Assembly: GCA_002398405.1 (NCBI GenBank)
Contig: DGYN01000013.1
Location: 27,299 to 69,344, forward strand
Length of the DNA stretch: 42,046 nt
From: Caulobacteraceae bacterium UBA5005
Lineage (GTDB): Bacteria > Pseudomonadota > Alphaproteobacteria > Caulobacterales > Caulobacteraceae
Direction: 5' to 3'
Shown piece by piece: positions 24,959 to 32,639 of this stretch; the first letter of the stretch is position 1, and each line of letters opens with the position of its first letter. A program made the position numbers and the translations under genes. Below the pieces are notes generated by a model. It was given only the letters and a program-made list of their open reading frames with translations, searched no databases and was not told where the DNA came from.

Positions 24959-25722
24959 ACCGCCGCGCCTGGATCATGGGCCTCTTGGCCAGCGCCGGCG
25001 CGGGCCTCTTGGCCGCCTGCGACGGCGTCACCCGCGCGCCCTCGACCCTCAAACGCCTGCTCATCGCCGAAAAATGGAACTTCAGGGTCCACCGCTTCAT
25101 CCAGCGCGACGCCCTCGCCCCCGAATTCACTGAGGCCGACATCTCCAAAGACTTCCGCGCCAACGGCTCGGTCGCGCCGGGCGATCTCGACTATCTGATG
25201 CTGCAGGGCGGCGATTTCGCCGGCTTCCGCCTGGTGGTCGACGGCCTGGTCGAGCGGCCGCTCAGCCTCACGCTTGCGGACCTGCGCGCCCTCCCGGCCC
25301 GCACCCAGATCACTCGCCACGACTGCGTCGAGGGCTGGAGCTCGATCGGCAAATGGAAGGGTGCGCGCCTCTCGGCCCTCCTCGACCGGGCGGGCCTGAA
25401 GCCGAACGCCAAGTTCCTCGTCTTCCACTGCCTGGACACCCTCGACCCCGCCGCCACCGACAACCTGGCGGGCCGCTATTACGAGAGCATCGACCTTGTC
25501 GACGCCCGCCACCCCCAGACCATCCTCGCCTACGACATGAACGGCGCCGCCCTGCCGGTCCGCCACGGCGCGCCGCTGCGCCTTAGGGTCGAGCGCCAGC
25601 TCGGCTACAAACACGCCAAGTTCGTCCAGCGCATCGAGGCGGTGGAAAGCTTCGAGCAGATAGGCTTCGGCAAGGGCGGCTTCTGGCCCGACCGCGGCTA
25701 CGAGTGGTACGCGGGAATCTAG
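24955..25722 (+). CDS. Molybdopterin-dependent oxidoreductase (sulfite oxidase family)
   Basis: A 255-residue enzyme of the sulfite-oxidase/YedY fold. Cys124 in TRHDCVEGWSSIGKW is the expected molybdenum ligand. PVRHGAPLRLRVERQLGYKHAKFV is the family's cofactor-binding region. The N-terminus MNRRAWIMGLLASAGAGLLAAC has both a twin arginine and a lipobox (LAAC, Cys22), suggesting Tat export of the folded, cofactor-loaded enzyme and then lipid anchoring. The cytochrome b upstream would be its redox partner, as MsrQ is for MsrP. The substrate is unknown. Its stop forms a CTAG overlap with the convergent phosphatase stop. Confidence 0.9.
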   Translation: MNRRAWIMGLLASAGAGLLAACDGVTRAPSTLKRLLIAEKWNFRVHRFIQRDALAPEFTEADISKDFRANGSVAPGDLDYLMLQGGDFAGFRLVVDGLVERPLSLTLADLRALPARTQITRHDCVEGWSSIGKWKGARLSALLDRAGLKPNAKFLVFHCLDTLDPAATDNLAGRYYESIDLVDARHPQTILAYDMNGAALPVRHGAPLRLRVERQLGYKHAKFVQRIEAVESFEQIGFGKGGFWPDRGYEWYAGI

Positions 25723-26528
25723 TTCGCGTACGGCGTCCTGGAGATCAGCTCCATCTCAGCCCGGCAGGCGGCGGCGTCGGCCGCGTTGGCGGGGTCGGCG
25801 CGCAGGGCGGCGACCTCGGCCCTGGCCTTGTCCATATCGGAGCGGAATTCCGCCGACCCGTTCAGGGCGGCCATGACCACCGAGCCGGTGGTGCGGGCGC
25901 CTTCGATAGCGCTGGCGTTGTGGACGCCGCACACCACGCGGCTTTCGCCAAACGCCCGGCCGCGGGTCATCAGGGCTTCGGCCCGGTCCGGCGCCAGCTG
26001 CGCCAGCATCAGGCTCACAGCCCAACCGATGGTGCCGTGGCCGGAGGGGTAGTCCAGGCTCTGGGCGATCCGGTCCTTGTCGGCCAGACAGATTTCGCCC
26101 GCATCGATCAGGAAGGGCCGCTTGCGCTGGAAGACGTCCTTGGCCCGCTGCTGGCTCACCCCCGCGTCGGACTGCAGCCGGCGCATGATCGCGGCCGTCA
26201 CCGGCGCGTTCTGGGGGGTAAGCTTGGCGCCCAGGGCGCAGCTGAAGCTCTTGCCCAGGGCGTCGGCGCCCAGCGCGTTGTCCTCCTGCGCCAGCTTCCA
26301 GCGCGGTGTGTCCTTCAGAGACCGGCTGGCCTTGAAGATGGCGCGGTCCGTCTCGTACCGTTCCGTACCCAGCGTCGGGGCGGGCGGCAGGATCTTGGCG
26401 GCGTCAGGGGTGGTTTCGGCCGTCAGGTAACCGCGCGTGCGTTGCGGCGCCTGCGCGGCCTGCTGGGCGGCGGCGATCCCGGCGGACCCCAGCAGAAGGG
26501 CGGAAACAATGAAAAGCCCGGCGCGCAT
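25719..26528 (-). CDS. Class A acid phosphatase (PAP2 superfamily)
   Basis: A 269-residue exported phosphatase of the PhoN type. The signal peptide is about residues 1-22 (ending IAAAQ). The three PAP2 motifs appear in order: K130-x6-RP (KDVFQRKRP), PSGH (161-164) and SRVVCGVH (196-203). The nucleophile-type His of motif 3 is present, but the Asp normally four residues later (H-x3-D) is Ala here (HNASA), which could lower activity. The start is ATG 26528, with a GGGGGA ribosome-binding site very close; an ATG 27 bases earlier is less likely. It converges with the molybdoenzyme gene. It may scavenge phosphate from organic esters. Confidence 0.88.
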   Translation of the reverse strand: MRAGLFIVSALLLGSAGIAAAQQAAQAPQRTRGYLTAETTPDAAKILPPAPTLGTERYETDRAIFKASRSLKDTPRWKLAQEDNALGADALGKSFSCALGAKLTPQNAPVTAAIMRRLQSDAGVSQQRAKDVFQRKRPFLIDAGEICLADKDRIAQSLDYPSGHGTIGWAVSLMLAQLAPDRAEALMTRGRAFGESRVVCGVHNASAIEGARTTGSVVMAALNGSAEFRSDMDKARAEVAALRADPANAADAAACRAEMELISRTPYAN

Positions 26529-26589
26529 GTATCCCCCACTCGCTTGTGGGACCAACCATGCCCGCCGGGCTGGTGGCGTTCAAGCCGCT

Positions 26590-27640
26590 CTAGGCGGCGG
26601 CGAACAGCTTCTGCCAGCGGCGCTTCTCGCGCTTTTTCCAGCCGCCGCGGTGATAGGCGTCCGAACCGATTAGCGGCACCACCGTCGAGGCTTCGGCGAA
26701 GACCATCTGTTCCCAGACGGTCTGCACCTTCCCCCAGGACGCGGCTTCCTGAAGCGTGGACGAAGAGCAGGCCCCGTCGCGCACGTCGGCGACGGTGATC
26801 TGCACCGCATATTTGTGCATGTCCGCTTCGACGCCCAGGATCTCGGCGCAGACCACGGTGTCCTGGGCGAAGTTCTTGGGCACCCCGCCACCGACCATGA
26901 AGAGGCCCGTCACGCCAGCCGCGATCTTGATGTCGGTCAGTTCGGAGAAGTCGGCCACAGCGTCTATGCACATATAGGGCAGGCCCTGCTTCTTGCGCTC
27001 CTTCTGGTGCTTCACCAGGCCAAAGCCGGCGGAGCTATCGACGAACGCCGGGCAGAAGATCGGCACGCCCTCTTCATAGGCCGTCTGGATCAGCGAGCCT
27101 TCCTTCTTGGCGTTGCCGGCCGCCAGCCACTTGCCCATCTCCAGGATGAACTCGCGCGACGAATAGGGGCGGGGCTCCAGGCTATTGGCGATCTCGAAGA
27201 TCGTCGCATCGCACGCCTGCAGCTCTTCCTCGTCGATATAGGTGTCGTAGATGCGGTCGATGTAGTTGGCGCGCAGCTCGTTGTCGTCCACCGGGCCCGC
27301 GGCCTGATAGTGCTTGAAGCCCAGGGCCTCGAAGAAGTCCATGTCGACGATCGAGGCGCCGGTGGCGACCACCACGTCGATCATCCCGGTACTTCAGCAT
27401 GTCACGGTAGACATGCATGCAGCCGCCGGCGCTGGTCGATCCGGCCAGGATCAGCCAGGGCGAGCAGGCCGGATCGTCGATGGCCATGTTGAAGATGTCG
27501 GCCGCCCGCGCGGTGTCGCGCGACGAGAAGCTCATCTTGCGCATGGCGTCGATCACCGGCCGCGCGTCATAGCGGGTGATGTCGACGTGCTCGACGACGG
27601 TCTGGAGGAGTTCAGCCTTACGGTTCGAGGGAGCGTTCAT
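26590..27640 (-). pseudogene. Deoxyhypusine synthase-like gene with a frameshift
   Basis: Two overlapping frames together make one ~350-residue deoxyhypusine-synthase-like protein. The 5' part (start 27640) runs MNAPSNRKAELLQTVVEHVD ... AGSTSAGGCMHVYRDMLKY. The 3' part resumes as MIDVVVATGASIVDMDFFEAL and runs to the stop at 26590. It includes SWGKVQ, the catalytic-lysine segment of the family. The join is at about 27385-27390, where the coding strand reads TACCGGGATGATC; removing one base of CCGGG restores a single frame. Bacteria lack eIF5A, so such proteins make homospermidine or related polyamines. The upstream ornithine-decarboxylase-like gene supports this. It could be a true mutation or a sequencing error, because both halves stay well conserved. 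Confidence 0.85.
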
Positions 27641-27718
27641 TCGGGTTTCCCCATAGCAGAAAGCGCCCCGTCGTTAGGCCGGACGGTGCTTACGGCAGAT
27701 TTCAAACTGGCAGGCTAA

Positions 27719-28966
27719 CTAACGCCGGCGCCGCTTCTTTCCACGCGCCTTCGACAGTTTCACGACATTGGTCGCGGCCGCCTCGAGCTTGGGCATCGGC
27801 AGGACCCGGGGGCCCAGGCCGAACATCGACAGCATCGGCGCGTCGGTCAGCTCGGCGATATCGAGGTCGCCGTAACCGTTGAAGCGCGTGGTCATGGCCG
27901 AGCCGTAGGCGCCCAGCATGCCGATCTCGATGCAGTCGCCCTCACCCACGTCCTCAGGCAGCCAGAAGGGTCCCGGCATGTGGTCCATGGAATCGCAGGT
28001 TGGACCGTAGAAGCGGAAGGGCTTCAGCTCGCCGCTGGGTTCGCCGGTCGCCCGGTGCAGCTTCACCGGGAAGGGCCATTTGGTATGGGTGGCGTCGAAC
28101 AGGGCGCCGTAGCAGCCGTCGTTGAGATACAGCGCGTCGCCCTTGCGCAGCTCGACCTTGGTCAGCACCGAGGCGGCTTCCGCCACCAGGGCGCGGCCGG
28201 GCTCGCACCACAGCTCGCTGGTTTCATGCACCATCATCTCGGCGAAGCCGCGGTGGATGCTGTCGACGTAGTCGCCCATGGCCGGCGGGACCATGCCCGG
28301 ATAGACGCTCGGGAAGCCGCCGCCGACATCGACGATGTCGGCGAAAACCCCGGCCCGCACCAGGCTGCGCGAGGCCTGGGCCATGGCCGCCTGATAGGCG
28401 GTCGGGCGCATGCACTGGCTGCCGACGTGGAAGGAGACCCCCATCAGATCGTCGGTGGCGCGCCGGGTGGCGAGCAACAGCTCCGGCGCATGATGCGGAT
28501 CGACTCCGAACTTGCCGGCCAGGGAATAGGTGGCGCCTGGGGCGTCGACCGCCAGGCGCACGATCAGCTGCAGGTCGGACGCATGGCCGGTAGCCTCGCG
28601 AATCTTGGCGAGCTCCTCATGGGTATCGAGGGAGAAGACCCGCACGCCATAGTCGAAATAGGCCTGCTCGATGGCGCGGCGGCTCTTCACCGGGTGCATG
28701 AAGGCCATGCGGCCCTTGGGCGCGTGTTTCGCCACCAGCTCGATCTCCGGGATCGAGGCGACGTCGAAGGCGGTTACGCCGTTTTCAAAAAGCGTTTCGA
28801 TCGCCCACGGCGAAGGGTTCGCCTTGACCGCGTAGAAGACCGAGCCTTGAAAGCTGTCCCTGAACCAGCGGGCCGCTACAGCCGCCGCGGCCGGCCGCAC
28901 CAGGGCGACAGGACGTTCGACAGACCGCTCGCGGACCAGGTCCAGAGGGTTATGGTACGTGTGCAA
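27719..28966 (-). CDS. Ornithine/lysine decarboxylase-like PLP enzyme (fold type III)
   Basis: A 415-residue pyridoxal-phosphate enzyme of the alanine-racemase fold. The PLP lysine is at about residue 48 in VFYAVKANPSPW. GVSFHVGSQ, DVGGGFPSVYPG, ELWCEPGRALV and GPTCDSMDHMP (active-site Cys and Asp from the second subunit) identify the eukaryote-like ornithine decarboxylase group. I chose TTG 28966, giving MHTYHNPLDLVRE, because GGGGG lies nine bases upstream and homologues of this group begin near there. The upstream in-frame extension looks non-coding. The frameshifted deoxyhypusine-synthase-like gene lies downstream, which makes a polyamine operon: ornithine to putrescine, then a homospermidine-type product. 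The Lys/Arg-rich C-terminus is unusual. Confidence 0.88.
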   Translation of the reverse strand: MHTYHNPLDLVRERSVERPVALVRPAAAAVAARWFRDSFQGSVFYAVKANPSPWAIETLFENGVTAFDVASIPEIELVAKHAPKGRMAFMHPVKSRRAIEQAYFDYGVRVFSLDTHEELAKIREATGHASDLQLIVRLAVDAPGATYSLAGKFGVDPHHAPELLLATRRATDDLMGVSFHVGSQCMRPTAYQAAMAQASRSLVRAGVFADIVDVGGGFPSVYPGMVPPAMGDYVDSIHRGFAEMMVHETSELWCEPGRALVAEAASVLTKVELRKGDALYLNDGCYGALFDATHTKWPFPVKLHRATGEPSGELKPFRFYGPTCDSMDHMPGPFWLPEDVGEGDCIEIGMLGAYGSAMTTRFNGYGDLDIAELTDAPMLSMFGLGPRVLPMPKLEAAATNVVKLSKARGKKRRRR

Positions 28967-29113
28967 TTCACGTAACCCCCTGCAAATAGTTAAACCCAAT
29001 CCGGCGTTAGCGTGGAGGGTCCGCCGGAACGCAGCCCAATAGGGATCGCCGCCCCCCTTGTAAAGGAACTTTTCGCCGCATGCGGTTAGCGCCCCGTTAA
29101 GCTTCTCCACAGG

Positions 29114-29142
29114 CTGTCACGCATCTGTCACGCAACTGACAA
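29114..29142 (+). promoter_or_regulatory. Pho box with three 11-bp-spaced repeats
   Basis: CTGTCAC (29114-29120), CTGTCAC (29125-29131) and CTGACAA (29136-29142) are spaced at exactly 11 bp by GCAT and GCAA. This matches the PhoB-binding consensus of CTGTCAT half-sites with 4-bp spacers, with a third weaker site. It lies 82 bases before the phosphate porin start, and TAAGCT (29144-29149) downstream may be the -10. It implies PhoB-dependent induction of the porin and pstS under phosphate starvation. Confidence 0.85.
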
Positions 29143-29224
29143 CTAAGCTTCGCGGCCCCCGCGTAATCCCCGCCTCATCAGACCGCCAAAATCGGCTCTG
29201 GCTTCGAGAAGGGGATCACATCAC

Positions 29225-30508
29225 ATGCGCATCAAAATCGCGCTCTTCGCCACGGCCGCTGTCGGCGCCATGGCTTTTTCCGGCCAGGCCCTGGCCCAGG
29301 AAACCACCACCGTCTGGAAAGGCGCGCCGCAGTTCGTCAACGACACCCTGACCTTCAAGGTCCGCGGCCGGGTCTATTATGACGTGGTCAGCCAGGACGT
29401 CGATTTCGCCAATCCGACGGCCACCGATCTTTCGACCGCCACCAGCCGCATCCGCACCGCCCGTATCGGCGTTGAGGGGACCTGGAACCAGAACTGGGCC
29501 TACAAGGCCGAGGCCGCGCTCTCCAGCGCCGGCGGCGTCACCCAGTGGGAAGATCTGACGCTGGAATACAAGCCGAACGACACGACCTCGCTGATGATTG
29601 GCAACTTCAAGTCCACCGGCTTCGAGAACATTTCCTCGTCCCGCTACATCACCATGATGGAACGCGGTCCGTTCAACGACGTGATGGACAACGGCCGCGT
29701 CATGACCGCCGCCGCCAAGATCAACGGCGAGACCTGGACCGCCGCCGCATTCATTCATGGCGACAGCGTCAACAGCGCTGATCCGGCGCTCGGCTCCTCC
29801 GAACAGTTCGGCTACGGCGCGCGCGGAACCTTTGTTCCGGTCAACGGCGACTTCACCAAGCTCCACCTGGGCGGTTCGATCCGCTTCCGCGACCGCGGCA
29901 AGGGCGCCGCCCCGCTCTTCCAGTACCGCGTCCGCAACAACACCAACTTCGGGGGCCGCAACGTCGACACCGGGGCCATCGGCGACAAGGACGCGCAATA
30001 CGCCGCCGAGTTCCTGCTCATCCACAAGGCCTTCTCGCTGCAGGGCGAATATCTCTCCGCCAATGTCGAGCGCGCCAACGGCATCGATCATGACATCGAC
30101 GCCTTCTACGTCTCCGGCAGCTGGTTCCTTACCGGTGAGATGCGCAACCTCGACGTCAAGCGCGGCGAACTGGGCCGCACCCGGATCCTCAATCCGATGA
30201 CCGCCGGCGGCATGGGCGCTGTCGAACTCGCGGTGCGCTACGACAGCGTCGATCTGACCGAGGCCTTCACCCAGGCCCGGCCGGCCCCGCCGGCCCCGGC
30301 GGTCGCCGCCATCTCGCCGCTGGCTGGGGAGTACACGGCCCTGACCTTCGGGGCCACCTGGTACCCCTTCCCCTATGTCCGCTTCATGCTGAACTACACC
30401 GACGCGGAAAACGATCTGACGCCGATCCGCCTGGCCAACCCGGCCCTTCAGATCAACCCCGACGTCGATGTGAAAACCCTGCAGTTCCGCACCCAGTACG
30501 ACTTCTAA
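29225..30508 (+). CDS. Phosphate-selective porin (OprO/OprP family)
   Basis: A 427-residue outer-membrane porin with a signal peptide (residues 1-24, cut after ALA). The mature barrel starts with LTFKVRGRVYYDVVSQDVDF and includes SRIRTARIGVEGTWNQNWAYKAE and LMIGNFKSTGFENISSSRYITMMERG, both typical of the OprO/OprP family. It ends in TLQFRTQYDF, a normal barrel C-terminus with a final Phe. It takes up phosphate or polyphosphate across the outer membrane. A Pho box precedes it and a PstS-like protein follows, so it is a phosphate-starvation gene. Confidence 0.93.
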   Translation: MRIKIALFATAAVGAMAFSGQALAQETTTVWKGAPQFVNDTLTFKVRGRVYYDVVSQDVDFANPTATDLSTATSRIRTARIGVEGTWNQNWAYKAEAALSSAGGVTQWEDLTLEYKPNDTTSLMIGNFKSTGFENISSSRYITMMERGPFNDVMDNGRVMTAAAKINGETWTAAAFIHGDSVNSADPALGSSEQFGYGARGTFVPVNGDFTKLHLGGSIRFRDRGKGAAPLFQYRVRNNTNFGGRNVDTGAIGDKDAQYAAEFLLIHKAFSLQGEYLSANVERANGIDHDIDAFYVSGSWFLTGEMRNLDVKRGELGRTRILNPMTAGGMGAVELAVRYDSVDLTEAFTQARPAPPAPAVAAISPLAGEYTALTFGATWYPFPYVRFMLNYTDAENDLTPIRLANPALQINPDVDVKTLQFRTQYDF

Positions 30509-30518
30509 CCACCAACCC

Positions 30519-30538
30519 GGCCGCCGGGTTTGGCGGCC
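30519..30538 (+). promoter_or_regulatory. Intercistronic hairpin between porin and pstS
   Basis: GGCCGCC (30519-30525) and GGCGGCC (30532-30538) form a perfect 7-bp stem with a 6-base loop, just ahead of the pstS ribosome-binding site AAGGAG. There is no T-run, so it is more likely an RNA-processing or stabilising structure than a terminator. Confidence 0.5.
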
Positions 30539-30552
30539 AAAGGAGTGTTTCC

Positions 30553-31599
30553 ATGAAAAAGCTTCTGGCTCTCGCCGGCGTCGCCGCCTTGGCGCTCACT
30601 GCTGGCCAAGCTCAATCCCAGGCCGGCCGCGACCAGGTCTGGGCGGCTGGCTCGTCCACCGTCTTCCCGTTCGCCACCCGCGTCGCCGAAAACTATGCCC
30701 GCAAGTCGGGTAAGAAGGCGCCCAAGGTCGAGAGCCTGGGCACCGGCGGCGGCATCAAGGCCTTCTGCGGCGGCATGGGCGGGAGCTTCCCCGACATCGC
30801 CACGGCCTCGCGCCCGATGAAGAAGTCGGAATACGACATGTGCGCCTCCAAGGGCGTCAAGGACATTATCCAACTGAAGATCGGCAACGACGGCATCGTG
30901 GTCGCCACCGACAAGGACGGGTCCGACTACAACCTCAAGCTCGAGCATCTGCACCAGGCCCTGTCGGCCAACGTCATGCGCTCCGGCGCCTGGGTAAAGA
31001 ACCCCTACGTGACCTGGGATCAGATCGGCGCGGGCCTGCCTGGCAACCGCATCGTGGTCTACGGCCCGCCGCCGACCAGCGGCACCCGTGACGCCTTCGT
31101 CGAAATGGGCGTTGAGGGCGGCGCCCGGAAGTATCCGGTGATCGATGAGTTCCGCTCCAACAACGAAGCCGGCTTCAAGGCCAAGGTCGACCCGCTGCGC
31201 GGCGACGGTGGCTGGATCGACGCGGGCGAGAACGACAACGCCATCGTCCAGACCCTGACCCGCACCCCGGGCGCGCTGGGCGTCTTCGGCTACTCCTTCC
31301 TGGAGGAGAACGGCGACAAGGTGAAGGCCGCGGCGATCAACGGCGTCAAGCCGACGGCCAGCACCATCTCGGACGGCTCCTACCCCCTGTCCCGCAGCCT
31401 CTTCATCTACGTCAAAAAGGGCATGATCGGCGTCACGCCGGGCCTCAAGGAATATGTCGACGAGTTCATGTCGGATGCGGCGGCCGGTCGCGGCGGATAT
31501 CTCCAGGCCCGCGGCCTGATCCCGCTCACCCCGGGCCAGCTCGCGGCTCAGCGGGGCACGGCGGCGCAGGCCTCCGTCATGACCCGCCCGACGGCTTAA
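30553..31599 (+). CDS. pstS: PstS-type periplasmic phosphate-binding protein
   Basis: A 348-residue periplasmic binding protein. The signal peptide is about residues 1-22. The mature protein begins DQVWAAGSSTVFPFATRVAE, where the GSST loop binds phosphate. ESLGTGGGIKAFC, DIATASRPMKKSE and PPPTSGTRDAFVEMG add the usual ligand contacts. The ATG is preceded by AAGGAG. No pstC, pstA or pstB follows; the ABC permease must be elsewhere. It sits 44 bases after the porin and probably shares its Pho-box promoter. A strong terminator ends the unit. Confidence 0.93.
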   Translation: MKKLLALAGVAALALTAGQAQSQAGRDQVWAAGSSTVFPFATRVAENYARKSGKKAPKVESLGTGGGIKAFCGGMGGSFPDIATASRPMKKSEYDMCASKGVKDIIQLKIGNDGIVVATDKDGSDYNLKLEHLHQALSANVMRSGAWVKNPYVTWDQIGAGLPGNRIVVYGPPPTSGTRDAFVEMGVEGGARKYPVIDEFRSNNEAGFKAKVDPLRGDGGWIDAGENDNAIVQTLTRTPGALGVFGYSFLEENGDKVKAAAINGVKPTASTISDGSYPLSRSLFIYVKKGMIGVTPGLKEYVDEFMSDAAAGRGGYLQARGLIPLTPGQLAAQRGTAAQASVMTRPTA

Positions 31600-31641
31600 G
31601 ACCTCTCTCTTCCCGTTTCCCTCCCCTTGTGGAACGGCCCC

Positions 31642-31674
31642 TGGCCGCGGCAACGATGCCGCGGCCACTTTTTT
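31642..31674 (+). terminator. Strong rho-independent terminator after pstS
   Basis: The 11-bp perfect stem TGGCCGCGGCA (31642-31652) and TGCCGCGGCCA (31657-31667) has loop ACGA and is followed by CTTTTTT. It is the strongest terminator in the window. It ends 43 bases or more past the pstS stop, directly against the left ars repeat. Confidence 0.95.
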
Positions 31675-31746
31675 GGGGACTGTTTCGCCAGAAACTGTCC
31701 CCGACACCGCGTCGGGGACAGTTAGCGCTGCGCGCAAACAGTCCCC
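31675..31746. repeat. 72-bp repeat, left copy bracketing the ars cassette
   Basis: The element begins GGGGACTGTTTC and ends GTCCCC. It contains a central perfect hairpin (GTCCCCGAC / GTCGGGGAC) and outer arms that pair with each other. Its reverse complement matches 33301-33372 at 68 of 72 positions, with the first 50 identical. It begins immediately after the pstS terminator T-run and ends 38 bases before the arsR start. Confidence 0.95.
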
Positions 31747-31752
31747 GTCTTC

Positions 31753-31780
31753 CGATTGTCGTATATTTCCGCGATAATCG
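31753..31780. promoter_or_regulatory. Candidate ArsR operator
   Basis: CGATTGTCG (31753-31761) and CGATAATCG (31772-31780) are inverted half-sites matching at 8 of 9 bases, with a 10-base AT-rich spacer. The site ends 4 bases before the arsR ATG, so a bound repressor would cover the promoter or leader. This is a typical position for ArsR autorepression. Confidence 0.55.
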
Positions 31781-31784
31781 AATT

Positions 31785-32126
31785 ATGGAAAGCAACGCCG
31801 CCATCGCCAGCCTTTCGGCCCTGGCCCATCCGGTCCGGCTGGATACCTTCCGCCTGCTGGTTCAAGCAGGCGAAACCGGCCTCGCCGCCGGCGAGATCGC
31901 CCGGCGGCTGGGGATCCTGCCCAATTCGCTGTCCACCAGCCTCAGTATCCTCAACCATGCGGGTCTGATCACCGCCCGGCGCGACGGCCGTTCGATCATC
32001 TATTCAGCCGCCTACGGCCGGATGCGGGAAGTGGTCGCCTTCCTGTTGGAGGACTGCTGTTCCGGCCGTCCCGAGATCTGCGCGCCCGTGGCCCAGAGCC
32101 TCGAACGTCTCGCCTGCTGCCCCTAA
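31785..32126 (+). CDS. arsR: ArsR family arsenic-responsive repressor
   Basis: A 113-residue winged-helix repressor. The HTH covers about residues 15-75 (LSALAHPVRLDTFRLLVQAG ... LGILPNSLSTSLSILNHAGL ... RRDGRSIIYSA). The C-terminus carries C91, C92 and C99 (EDCCSGRPEICAPV) and C111-C112. These are likely arsenite ligands, placed differently from the classic CVC of enteric ArsR. The start is ATG 31785; longer in-frame starts would read through the repeat and operator. It heads the arsR-arsC-aqpS operon. Confidence 0.9.
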   Translation: MESNAAIASLSALAHPVRLDTFRLLVQAGETGLAAGEIARRLGILPNSLSTSLSILNHAGLITARRDGRSIIYSAAYGRMREVVAFLLEDCCSGRPEICAPVAQSLERLACCP

Positions 32127-32138
32127 CGAGAGAGCGCC

Positions 32139-32639
32139 ATGCCCTTCAACGTCCTCTTCCTCTGCACCGGCAATTCAGCGCGCTCGATCCTGGCTGAGGC
32201 GGTGATGAACCGCGTCGGGGCGGGGAAGTTCGCGGCCTATTCCGCCGGCTCGATGCCGGCAGGCGCTGTCAATCCAAACGCTTTGTCCCTCCTCAAGAAG
32301 CTGAACTTCGACACCAGCGGCTTTCGCTCCAAGCCCTGGGAGGAATTCGACCGGGCCCACAATCCCGGCGCCCCCGACTTGGATTTCGTCTTCACCGTCT
32401 GTGACAACGCCGCGGGCGAGGTCTGCCCAATCTGGCCCGGTCAACCGATGACCGCCCACTGGGGCCTGCCCGATCCGGCAGCGGTCGAGGGCTCGGAGGC
32501 GCAGATCGCTCTGGCCTTTGCCGACACCTACCGGATGCTGAACAACCGCATCAGCATTTTTGTCAATCTGCCCATCGCCTCGCTGGACAAACTGTCCCTG
32601 CAGGCGCGTCTGGACGACATCGGCAAGGCCATGGCGTGA
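32139..32639 (+). CDS. arsC: Arsenate reductase, low-molecular-weight phosphatase type
   Basis: A 166-residue enzyme that reduces arsenate to arsenite. The P-loop CTGNSARS (Cys9 to Arg15) is the CX5R active site of the LMW tyrosine-phosphatase fold. VCDNAAGEVCPIWPG holds further cysteines near the usual redox pair, and WGLPDPAAVEG is the general-acid Asp loop. It differs from the glutaredoxin-type ArsC of E. coli. The stop overlaps the aqpS GTG (GTGA). It belongs to a minimal arsR-arsC-aqpS operon. Confidence 0.93.
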   Translation: MPFNVLFLCTGNSARSILAEAVMNRVGAGKFAAYSAGSMPAGAVNPNALSLLKKLNFDTSGFRSKPWEEFDRAHNPGAPDLDFVFTVCDNAAGEVCPIWPGQPMTAHWGLPDPAAVEGSEAQIALAFADTYRMLNNRISIFVNLPIASLDKLSLQARLDDIGKAMA

